Shown here: piece by piece, positions 7,597 through 14,544 of the stretch | Numbering within the stretch: position 1 is the first letter of the stretch | Layout of the letters: each line of letters starts with the position of its first letter | From: CAZIOH01 sp964540815 | GTDB lineage: Bacteria; Myxococcota_A; Polyangia; Fen-1088 | NCBI GenBank assembly: GCA_964540815.1 | Contig: CAZIOH010000097.1 | Coordinates: 1-26,194, forward strand | DNA length: 26,194 nucleotides | Direction of reading: 5' to 3' | Made by a program: the position numbers and the translations under genes | The notes under the pieces: generated by a model | Told to the model about the DNA's origin: nothing | What the model saw: only the letters and a program-made list of their open reading frames with translations | Databases searched by the model: none

Positions 7597-8784
7597 TCAT
7601 CGCCCCGCAGACAATCCCACGCGGCGTCGGGCCACCAGGCAGTGCCGTCCGCCCGCCTCGAACTCTCGACACGGGTGCGGGCGATCCTGGTAGATCGCGC
7701 AGGCGAAGGTCGGTCGCGCGGGCGCCGCGAGCGCGCCCTGGTGCGCCCGGGCGTCGCTCGCCTCGAGCGCCGCGCAGCGATCGCCCGAGCGGCGGATCTC
7801 GAACCGATGCCCGTGGCGAACGATCAGCTCCGGGTGCTTCCACACCACCGGATCTCGCACCGCGACCGTGACCGAGTGATAGGCCTCGCGGCAGCACGCC
7901 CCGCACGCCTGGCAATCGACCGGCGGCTCGAAGCGGGCGCAAGCGCGGGTGGTCGGCTCCACGCGCGCGCCGGAGTCGGCCTCGCCGCGGGCCGACTGGC
8001 GGCACCGGTGGACCGGGCGACCGCGCCCACCGTGGTGGAGCCAGGCGCACTCCGCGCAGGTCCGCTCGGCCGGGCCCCAGGCGAAGCCGACCGGATGGGA
8101 CGATTCGCGCTCGACGGCAGACGCTCCAGCGACGTCCGAGCCGACGGCAGCGTCGGCACCGACGGCGACGGCGACGGCGACGGAAGCGACGGGGCCCGCG
8201 TCCGGAAGGCGCTGGACCGCGACCGCGGTCACGGGGCCTAGGGCCCGTGTGGTGTCGGCCAGCGCCTGCCGGATCGCGTGCAGCCAGTGCGCCGACCCGA
8301 CCCGCTCGAGGGCGGCGCGCGCCAGGCCGGCCGCTCGGTCGTCGTCCCCTCCCAGCGGATCGCCGGTGATCGCGTCGTGATAGTCGCGATGCACGGTGGT
8401 CGGTGCCATCAAATCGCGAAGACCAAACGGCGCGGCGAGTGCAATTTGCAGGCGCAGACAGGCATGCTCGCGCACCAGCTCTCTCGGATCCGCCGAATCG
8501 CCGGCACCGAACGACCAGTCGGGCCTGGCCCACGCCGACGGCCCCTCCACCAGGCCATGACAGAGCTCGTGAAAAACGAGCTGCGCCACCGAGTCATCGG
8601 GATCGAGGCTGGCGTCGGTCCCGATGAAGATGGTGCCACGCCCGTCGGTGGAGGCATAGGATCCATCGGTGCGCTCGAGGCGCCAGCCCAGCGCCGCGGC
8701 GGCCCTGATCCAGATGCCCTCGATCTCGGGGCGGCAGAGGGGGCTTGGACCTGCGGTCGGGCGAGGATGAATTGCGATTGGCAC
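7597..8784 (-). CDS. HExxH / four-Cys / YkgJ cysteine-cluster fusion protein
   Basis: From GTG 8784 the product has 395 residues in three parts. Residues about 17-135 hold H72-E-L-C-H76 in a helix after VAQLVF, with E106 downstream, resembling a zincin metallopeptidase active site. Residues about 240-285 have four spaced cysteines (C243, C246, C261, C282), a possible zinc or iron-sulfur site. The C-terminal part (about 290-390) is a YkgJ-type cluster: C291, C294, C297, C298, C337, C362, C372 and C382, ending CAIYQDRPHPCREFE. YkgJ proteins are thought to bind Zn or Fe-S; function unknown. No signal peptide is visible. The start is uncertain: ATG 8901 and ATG 8955 are in frame, but the added codons have low GC at third positions and cross a T-run, so they look non-coding. 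It probably forms an operon with the FAD oxidoreductase. Confidence 0.85.
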   Translation of the reverse strand: MPIAIHPRPTAGPSPLCRPEIEGIWIRAAAALGWRLERTDGSYASTDGRGTIFIGTDASLDPDDSVAQLVFHELCHGLVEGPSAWARPDWSFGAGDSADPRELVREHACLRLQIALAAPFGLRDLMAPTTVHRDYHDAITGDPLGGDDDRAAGLARAALERVGSAHWLHAIRQALADTTRALGPVTAVAVQRLPDAGPVASVAVAVAVGADAAVGSDVAGASAVERESSHPVGFAWGPAERTCAECAWLHHGGRGRPVHRCRQSARGEADSGARVEPTTRACARFEPPVDCQACGACCREAYHSVTVAVRDPVVWKHPELIVRHGHRFEIRRSGDRCAALEASDARAHQGALAAPARPTFACAIYQDRPHPCREFEAGGRHCLVARRRVGLSAGR

Positions 8785-9095
8785 TTCCCTTGAATGCCCG
8801 GGATCGGGCGACCGACTCTCCGCCGGTGTGATCGGGACGGCCGCGGTCAGCCCAGCTAGGCTTTCAGCGGCGGTTGCAGGGGGGGTTGGGTAAGAGCCCA
8901 TTTTTTGATTCGCCGACACTTGCACATGTTCCGCGAAGGATGCAATCTTGCCCATTCCGAGCGGGATTTTCGGGTCAGAGGGCCCCGTCCGTCCCGAGGC
9001 GCCTTCGATCCGCACCGGCAGCATCCGATTGGCGAGTGATCGCCTCGGCAAGTCATCCCCGCTCTCAAGAGACTCGTCCACAACGAGGTGGCGAC
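8785..9095. promoter_or_regulatory. Divergent intergenic region
   Basis: These 311 bp separate the minus-strand YkgJ-fusion gene from the plus-strand transglycosylase gene and should hold both promoters. AT-rich patches stand out against the GC-rich background, notably TTTTTTGATT at 8901-8910. No -35/-10 pair was good enough to name. If the minus gene starts at 8901 or 8955, part of this stretch is coding. Confidence 0.4.
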
Positions 9096-10127
9096 GTGCC
9101 AAATCCACAGAGCCTGTCATTTCGAGCTGTCGCGGTATTGACCGGAGCGTTCGCGTTGCCGGTGGGAGCCGCATCCGCGGCCGAGAAGCTCGTCACCTGT
9201 TCGTATCAGGAGAGCGTCGAGGATCTGGCTCCGACCGGATCCGAGCCTGCGAAGCTGCATCCGCCGGCCGCCGGCCCCGAGGAGGCCGACCTTGGTGATC
9301 GGGCGGCGTCCGTCTCGATCCCGCTCCACGACGAGAGCCTCACGGGCGCCGAGCCCACCTCGCATCCGGCGCCGGGGCTCGGGCTGACCAGCGACGTGAG
9401 CTGCCTGTCTCACACCATCTGCGAGGTGAAGCAGCGGATCCGCTGGCAGACCTCGGCCTGGTCACCCGCCACCTGCCAGAAGGTGGCGATCGCCGTCCGC
9501 GACGCCTCGAGGAAGTACGATCTCAGCGCCTCGTTGCTGCTCGCGGTGGCGATCAACGAGAGCGACCTCGACGACAAGGCCACCCGGGTCTACTCCAAGG
9601 ACGGGAAGGTGTACGCCAAGGATGGCGGCTTGATGGGCCTGCGCTGCGTGCTCGGGGCCCACGACCAGTGTATCAACAGCAATTTGCATGGCGTCCGCTG
9701 GCGCGACCTGATGGACCCGGCCACCAACATCGCGCTCGGCGCGCGGGAGCTCGCGCGCTGGCGCGACGGCGGGGCCTACGTACGTAAGACCATCAAGGTC
9801 CGCGACAGGCTCGGGCACGTCCATCCGGTCCAGCGCAACGTCCCCTGTCGCCACACCGACCACGGCTTCTGGGCCCACTACAACCACGGGCCCCGCTACA
9901 TCGATCACGGTTATCCCCGGCACTACCCCCACCGGGTCGCGGTGCTCGACCACGCCCTCGCCGCCGTGCTGAACGTCGAGGCCCCCGAGCTCAAGCAGGC
10001 CCGCATCACCGTCCGCGATCCCGGCAAGCCCCAGCGCACCGCCGACCACCCGATGGAGGCGCGCTACAAGAAGCTCTGCTCGCAGATCCAGTCGGTCCAC
10101 GCCTGCTCCGCCGTCGCGCTGAACTGA
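9096..10127 (+). CDS. Secreted lytic transglycosylase-like (SLT fold) protein
   Basis: The 343-residue product has a clear Sec signal peptide (RAVAVLTGAFALPVGAASA, cleavage near 28). GTG 9096 is a firm start: GAGGTGG lies about 6 nt upstream and the signal peptide follows at once. After a Pro/Ala-rich spacer comes an SLT-like domain (about 120-235): YDLSASLLLAVAINESDL, where E155 is the likely catalytic Glu, then GGLMGLRCVLG in place of the usual GAMGLMQ, then DPATNIALGARELARW. Such enzymes cleave the glycan strand of peptidoglycan in the periplasm. After the domain comes a His-rich stretch (about 238-282) that is not standard for the family. Several cysteines may form disulfides. It is a single gene; activity is inferred from the motifs. 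Confidence 0.82.
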   Translation: MPNPQSLSFRAVAVLTGAFALPVGAASAAEKLVTCSYQESVEDLAPTGSEPAKLHPPAAGPEEADLGDRAASVSIPLHDESLTGAEPTSHPAPGLGLTSDVSCLSHTICEVKQRIRWQTSAWSPATCQKVAIAVRDASRKYDLSASLLLAVAINESDLDDKATRVYSKDGKVYAKDGGLMGLRCVLGAHDQCINSNLHGVRWRDLMDPATNIALGARELARWRDGGAYVRKTIKVRDRLGHVHPVQRNVPCRHTDHGFWAHYNHGPRYIDHGYPRHYPHRVAVLDHALAAVLNVEAPELKQARITVRDPGKPQRTADHPMEARYKKLCSQIQSVHACSAVALN

Positions 10128-10162
10128 GGCGAACGGCGCCCGGCCGTCGTGCCGCTCTGCCT

Positions 10163-10179
10163 CCGCCGTCCTCCGGCGG
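10163..10179 (+). terminator. Possible terminator hairpin after the transglycosylase gene
   Basis: A 6-bp stem CCGCCG/CGGCGG with a TCCTC loop lies 36 bp after the stop. There is no T-run after it, so this is a weak call. Confidence 0.3.
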
Positions 10180-10223
10180 TAACTTGTCGGGCAATATCAG
10201 CCTGGCAGTGTCGACCCAAAGAT

Positions 10224-10340
10224 ATGCCGATCAGCGTGCACATCCCGAAACCGCTGCTTGTCGCCGTCGATCGGAGGGCGCGCATCTTGAAGATCAGCCG
10301 GAACCGACTGATTCGAACCGCTGAAGCCCTGATGCGGTGA
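10224..10340 (+). pseudogene. Truncated ribbon-helix-helix antitoxin stub
   Basis: The 38-codon frame reads MPISVHIPKPLLVAVDRRAR and then ILKISRNRLI before ending in RTAEALMR and a stop. The first 30 residues match the start of CopG/RHH-type antitoxins found with PIN toxins in myxobacteria: a beta strand, the first helix, then SRNRLI opening the second helix. Normal members continue through VRALERELA and a tail of about 40 residues; here the second helix is cut short. No toxin gene follows. It is most likely a relic, although a 38-residue RHH peptide could still dimerise. Confidence 0.55.
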
Positions 10341-10743
10341 AGCACCATCGCCATCTCCCTGAGCATCTTCTTGAGCCGACCCGCTGGACTCTCACGGACA
10401 CGACGACCGGGGCCGGGGAAGAAGAGTCGGGGGAGGATCGTCGTGGAGACGTATGACACTCATGACGTTGGCGTCGCTCGCGTTGGGAAATTGCGTTGGA
10501 CATTTGTTTCCCAAGGAACGAACGCCGCTCGATCCGAGCGGATTTTGATGTCCTACCCACGTGGCAATCACGAGCTCCGAGATCTACTTCCTCGACGACA
10601 AAGCGACGGAAGCCCAGATTCGCGAAGCCATCAAGCACCCGCCCGATCGCTCTGAGCCACCTCGTCCGTACCGCGCCGGAACCACGGCCGCTATCTCCGG
10701 CTCGATGGGCAGCGGGTCTGCATGGGCGAGAAACCTGGTGGAG
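10341..10743. other. No convincing gene; one short open frame
   Basis: Nothing recognisable was found between the antitoxin stub and the Uma2 remnant. A plus-strand frame from GTG 10561 to 10845 (94 codons) has GC-biased third positions over its first 30 codons (it begins VAITSSEIYFLDDKATEAQI), but it matches no family I know and its second half lies antisense to the Uma2 remnant. With two decayed genes around it, this stretch is probably degraded toxin-antitoxin or mobile DNA. Confidence 0.35.
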
Positions 10744-11195
10744 TCAGGGCAAGATGTCGTCGACGGCGATCTCGACATCTGGAAACTGGACGACCTGGAT
10801 CCGGCTGCCACGCCCGACGAGCACCGCTCGACCGTAGCCGGTTGAGGTTGGCTCGGTATGGACCTCGACGCACCCCTCGACCAGGTTGGCGATCCAGTAT
10901 TCGGGGACACCCATGGCGCCGTAGACCCGACTCTTGACCTCGCGAACGCCGTCGAGCGAGCTCTCGGCCACCTCGACAATCAGGTGGGCGTGCGACGGGT
11001 GACCCTGTCGGTGATCGACGGGCTCCACCACCGCCAGGTCCGGCTCGGGCTCCGAGCCGTCGCCAGCGGCGATCGCGGATTGGACCCGGACGAACCCCCG
11101 CGGATCGAGCGCCCGAAAGAGGTTCGTGTCAGGCGCTCGACCGTCCCAGGTCCACGACCGCGCGCACCGACCGACCTCCAATGGTACAGCGTGAA
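10744..11195 (-). pseudogene. Uma2-family (DUF820) endonuclease-like gene, frameshifted and 5' truncated
   Basis: The last about 125 codons clearly encode the Uma2 PD-(D/E)xK core: GSEPEPDLAVVEP, then HAHLIVEVAESSLDGVREVKSRVYGAMGVPEYWIANL, and an end in DVEIAVDDILP. Upstream of about 11130 this frame stops resembling the family. A different minus frame at about 11130-11185 reads TIGGRSVRAVVDLGRSSA and then a stop, matching the SPIGxRHAxAVDxL segment that normally precedes the core. So a frameshift, possibly with a small deletion, lies near 11125-11140. The first 50-60 residues expected for the family were not found. Uma2 proteins are common in multi-copy families in myxobacteria; their role is poorly known. 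Confidence 0.72.
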
Positions 11196-11541
11196 TTGGG
11201 TGTGGGAGCCAGTCGGACTGCCGAGCGGACAAGTTTGCTGCCTGCAAGGGACCTCTCGCGTGCCTTTCCGGATCCTGCCAGTCCTTTGGATTCCCCTTTC
11301 CGGCGCCAGCCGACCCCCTCCAGATTTGTAATTCTGGAATCTCAATCTGTCGGTGATGCGGGCCAAAATGGAGTCTTGAGATGGCCAACCACGTATCGGG
11401 ACGTTGGGCCGACGTTAGGCCCTTCGCCCCGACCTGCCGCTATGCGCAACAAGAGCTGGCGGGTCTTTGCAGAAGGGACGACGGTCCATCTTCAAAAACT
11501 GCGCTTGCCGGGCGACCAATTTTCTTGCTCTACTCAGCAAC

Positions 11542-13356
11542 ATGAGGACCCCCCCCCTTCGTTTGCGTAATACTTTCCCGAGCGTTGGATGCACTGCGTT
11601 AGCGCTCTTTACCCTGGCTTGCTCCGCGAGCGGTAGCAGCGCCGGCAACGGCCCAGGCTCTGGAGGCGCCGGGGCATCCCCGGCTGGTACCGGAGGCCAG
11701 AGCCAGAATCACAGCGGCGGAACAACCGGCTCGTCGGCCTCGGGCGGAACCAGCGGCGTCAGTAGCGGCGGAGCAACGGGATCACAGAACACAGGAACGG
11801 GCGGGAATGCCTCCGGTGGCGGTACAGGCGGGTCGAACGCGACCGGCGGCACGTCGGGCGGCAGCACCGGAGGTACAACCGGTGGCGGTACGGGCGGATC
11901 GAACGCGACCGGCGGGACGTCGGGAGGCGGCACCGGTGGCAAGTCGGGCGGTAGCACGGGGGGCACGTCGGGTGGCAGCACCGGCGGTGCCTCGGGTGGC
12001 GGCAGCGGCTCGTGCACGAACACCAACACGGGCGCGATCAACGAGGATGCTTCGGGCTACGTCTGCAACAATACCTGGGGCATCCAGGGAGCTTGGTATT
12101 GCTACACCGACGGCTCCGATTCGAGCAACAGCTGCAAGGGCACCGACGGCAAGGGCACCACCGCGATTCCATGGAACTCGTCCTCGAGCGCAATGTGCCT
12201 GAGCGGGACCATGGGCACAGGCAGCGGAAAGTACGCCGGCATCGGATTCAAGGTCAACTCGGGACCGCCGGGTAGCACGGCCGCGTTCGGCACGTGGAAC
12301 GCCAGCAGCCTCGTGGGCTTCGCGATCACCTTGACGTCCGGAGCCAGCGGCAAGGGCAGCGGTGGCATGGTGCTCAACCTGGAGTATCCGACGACGGCAA
12401 ACCTGGATCCGCAGACCAAGGATGGCCCGGGGGTGACTCTCCCTGGGGTTGGGGGCACCTCGGTGACCTACAACGTGCTCTTTTCCGATTCCGTGCTCGC
12501 CAACAACAAGAACAACCGAACGTCGGTCGATCCGACCAAACTGACCGACGTGAAGCTGGCCTTTTTCCCTGACAGCATCTCCCATACCTACGACTTCTGC
12601 ATCAAGAGCGTCGTGCCGCTGATGTCCGCTCCAAGTCCCGTCGTGGCCACGGGCGCGCACGGACCGACCTGGAACAACCAGCTGTCTCAGGCCGTGAACG
12701 GGATCAACGGCTATGCCGTGCAAAGCGCCCCATTCCCCACGAATGGGAATCCGATGACGATGCAGGTGAGCGCCACCGCCGGAGGCGTTGGGTTCACGTA
12801 CACGACGGGGGGAGGGTTCACTGCCCCGAACAATGGCCCCGGGTCCTTCCCCGCGATCATCAGCGGCTGGGGCCCGGGTCACGACGGCATCCAGTTCTAT
12901 GGCCCCTACAAGGGCGGTAAGACCATTGGCAACCTTCAGTCGGTCAAGAGCAACTGGACGTTCACGATGGGCTCCAGCGGAGACGCGGTCTACGATGTCT
13001 GGTTCAGCAACGCCGGCACGCAGCCACCCCCGGTCCCGGGCATCGAGCTCATGATCTGGATCGGCAACACCGGCAAGAACCCCCTCGGTAACGTGGCGAG
13101 TCCCGGCACCCCGGTCAGTGGGCATACGCCGTATGTCGGCACCAATGGCACGGGTGAATCGGTCGTCAGCTACTGGGTGGGGGCTCCTGGGTCAACGAGC
13201 GTATCGAACCTCGACTTGCTGCCCTACTTCAAGGACGCCGCGAGCCATGGCTATGGCGGGCTGTCCAATAACTCGGTTCTGCTCGGCATCCAGACCGGCT
13301 TCGAAGTTTACAGCGGCAACTGGAGCACGACGGACTACAACATCACCATCCAGTGA
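11542..13356 (+). CDS. Lipoprotein GH12 endoglucanase/xyloglucanase with Gly-rich linker
   Basis: The 604-residue protein likely cuts beta-1,4-glucan (cellulose or xyloglucan) outside the cell. Its parts are a lipoprotein signal with lipobox-like T24-L-A-C27; a Gly/Ser/Thr/Asn spacer (about 30-156) with GGTGGSNATGGTSGG repeats; a beta-rich module (about 157-370) of CIA30/CBM-like look; and a GH12 domain (about 372-604, normal size). GH12 hallmarks are ELMIWIG with nucleophile E502, GFEVYSG with acid/base E588, and the strand YDVWFSNAG. Both catalytic Glu are present. ATG 11542 was chosen because the signal peptide begins there and upstream codons look non-coding. The gene lies 146 bp before another putative carbohydrate-binding lipoprotein on the same strand. 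The exact substrate within GH12 cannot be read from the sequence. Confidence 0.92.
   Translation: MRTPPLRLRNTFPSVGCTALALFTLACSASGSSAGNGPGSGGAGASPAGTGGQSQNHSGGTTGSSASGGTSGVSSGGATGSQNTGTGGNASGGGTGGSNATGGTSGGSTGGTTGGGTGGSNATGGTSGGGTGGKSGGSTGGTSGGSTGGASGGGSGSCTNTNTGAINEDASGYVCNNTWGIQGAWYCYTDGSDSSNSCKGTDGKGTTAIPWNSSSSAMCLSGTMGTGSGKYAGIGFKVNSGPPGSTAAFGTWNASSLVGFAITLTSGASGKGSGGMVLNLEYPTTANLDPQTKDGPGVTLPGVGGTSVTYNVLFSDSVLANNKNNRTSVDPTKLTDVKLAFFPDSISHTYDFCIKSVVPLMSAPSPVVATGAHGPTWNNQLSQAVNGINGYAVQSAPFPTNGNPMTMQVSATAGGVGFTYTTGGGFTAPNNGPGSFPAIISGWGPGHDGIQFYGPYKGGKTIGNLQSVKSNWTFTMGSSGDAVYDVWFSNAGTQPPPVPGIELMIWIGNTGKNPLGNVASPGTPVSGHTPYVGTNGTGESVVSYWVGAPGSTSVSNLDLLPYFKDAASHGYGGLSNNSVLLGIQTGFEVYSGNWSTTDYNITIQ
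11815..11946 (+). repeat. 66-bp direct repeat encoding the Gly-rich linker
   Basis: Two copies starting at 11815 and 11881 encode GGGTGGSNATGGTSGG-type segments and share most bases. They lie inside the GH12 gene spacer. The repeat can expand or shrink in frame, which would alter the reach of the catalytic domain from the cell surface. Confidence 0.75.
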
Positions 13357-13403
13357 TTGCGCCCGCGGATCGGGGTGTCGGCAGATGCAAAACCATCCTT
13401 TCT

Positions 13404-13417
13404 GGCGCGAAAGCGCC
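13404..13417. other. Perfect GAAA-tetraloop hairpin
   Basis: GGCGC, GAAA, GCGCC form a 5-bp stem with a GNRA tetraloop, extended by weaker flanking pairs. It lies in the 146-bp gap after the GH12 stop and before the lipoprotein at 13503. It could be a transcription-end or mRNA-stability structure. A c-di-GMP riboswitch was considered but the conserved core is missing. Confidence 0.4.
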
Positions 13418-13502
13418 GGGGGGGACGGTTAGGCGTGTCGATCGTCGCCGTTCCAGGGGCTTTGTTGGCTTGGCTTTCTGCAGCGGAAAGAGAAGTGTCG
13501 TG

Positions 13503-14474
13503 ATGCGCAAGCAGCTTCTTCACATGGGTTGTTCGCTCGTCGGCATGGCCTGCCTCGGTGGATGGGTGGCCTGCTCGAAGAGCACGAGCCTGGCGGTTGC
13601 TCCTGCGGACGGCGGTCAACCGATGGGCGACGCGGGTCAGGCGTGTATGCCAGGACCCGCGAACTCCTCCTACGTCCTCATCGACGACATGGAGACGACG
13701 CCCCACGGGCCCATCACCCTCGACGAGGGCATCCTTGCGCCGCTGTCACCGGGCTACTGGTACAACAGCGGCGCGAGCTATTCCCCCGACGGGGGAGCTG
13801 CTGGCGACACGTCGAACCCGCCGCAAGGCTCGTTCTCCTTCAGCGCGCTCCCGACGCCGACGAAGACGTTGAACTGCAAGACGAGCGCGCACGGGGCCCG
13901 TCAGTCCTGCGTGCTCAACGGCCTCTACGACACCTGCGGCGTCGGCTTCGAGTTCGCCCAGCAGCCTGCTGACCGCGATGGGGGGACTGGCCCATCCAGC
14001 GACGCGGCGGCGGGCGACGCGGGTGATGCCGGAGCGTCCACCCCGAAGGTCACCGTCCCGTTCGACATCAGCCGCTACAAGGGCATCACGTTCTGGGGGA
14101 TGACGACGACGCCGGACCCGATGACCGGCTCGTTGGAAGTCAAGGTCCAATTCCCCGATACGGATACCGATCCACGCGGCGAGGTCTGCAACGGCGCTGG
14201 TCCGAACATCTCGAAGTGCTACAACAGCTACGCCGCGAAGTTCAGCTTCACCACCAGCTGGCAAGAGTTCACGCTGATGCTGGATGCCGGCGCTGCCGGC
14301 GTACCCGTGGACGGCGGCATCGCCATCGACCCCTCATGGGGCTACCAGCAGGCGCAGTGGCTCCCCAACCAAGTCTACGGCATCAACTGGCAGGCCCAGA
14401 GGAACACCGCCCCAGACGCGGGCCCTCCCCTCATGACCGACATCTGGATCGACGACGTGTATTTCATAAAGTGA
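13503..14474 (+). CDS. Lipoprotein with CIA30/CBM11-like carbohydrate-binding domain
   Basis: The 323-residue product has a lipoprotein signal (MRKQLLHMGCSLVGMACLGG, then W21-V-A-C24). The body resembles a beta jelly roll of the CIA30/CBM11 kind: an opening YVLIDDMETTPHGPI, a central ISRYKGITFWGMTT strand, WQEFTLMLD, QVYGINWQAQ, and a closing IWIDDVYFIK. An Asp/Ala/Gly insert (about 150-180) looks like a loop or linker. There are no catalytic motifs, so binding rather than cleavage is inferred; a glycan ligand fits the GH12 gene upstream, with which it may be co-transcribed. The start ATG 13503 follows an AAAGAGAAG purine stretch; a GTG sits one codon earlier. The gene is closed by a strong terminator at 14502. 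Confidence 0.82.
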   Translation: MRKQLLHMGCSLVGMACLGGWVACSKSTSLAVAPADGGQPMGDAGQACMPGPANSSYVLIDDMETTPHGPITLDEGILAPLSPGYWYNSGASYSPDGGAAGDTSNPPQGSFSFSALPTPTKTLNCKTSAHGARQSCVLNGLYDTCGVGFEFAQQPADRDGGTGPSSDAAAGDAGDAGASTPKVTVPFDISRYKGITFWGMTTTPDPMTGSLEVKVQFPDTDTDPRGEVCNGAGPNISKCYNSYAAKFSFTTSWQEFTLMLDAGAAGVPVDGGIAIDPSWGYQQAQWLPNQVYGINWQAQRNTAPDAGPPLMTDIWIDDVYFIK

Positions 14475-14501
14475 ACCAGGGCCGAGGACGAGAACCCGTT
14501 G

Positions 14502-14540
14502 GCCGGAGCAGGCGCGCGCTTGCTCCGGCTCCTTCGTTTT
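14502..14540 (+). terminator. Intrinsic transcription terminator
   Basis: A perfect 9-bp stem, GCCGGAGCA paired with TGCTCCGGC, encloses a 10-nt GC loop and is followed by TCCTTCGTTTT. It lies 27 bp after the lipoprotein stop at 14474, with the convergent gene ending at 14545. It is the clearest rho-independent terminator in the window. Confidence 0.85.
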
Positions 14541-14544
14541 CAGG

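Noticed and set aside
8778..8793. Sigma-54-like site TGGCACTTCCCTTGAA on the plus strand
   Set aside because: The -12 GC is missing (TTGA), and it is about 300 bp before the plus-strand gene and next to the minus gene start; likely chance.
8785..9174. N-terminal extension of the YkgJ-fusion protein up to 9174
   Set aside because: It would overlap the signal peptide of the well-supported gene at 9096, and its codons lack the GC third-position bias of the rest.
13357..13502. Possible c-di-GMP (GEMM) riboswitch before the lipoprotein gene
   Set aside because: There is a GAAA tetraloop hairpin and a GCAAAACC stretch, but the conserved core of the class is absent.
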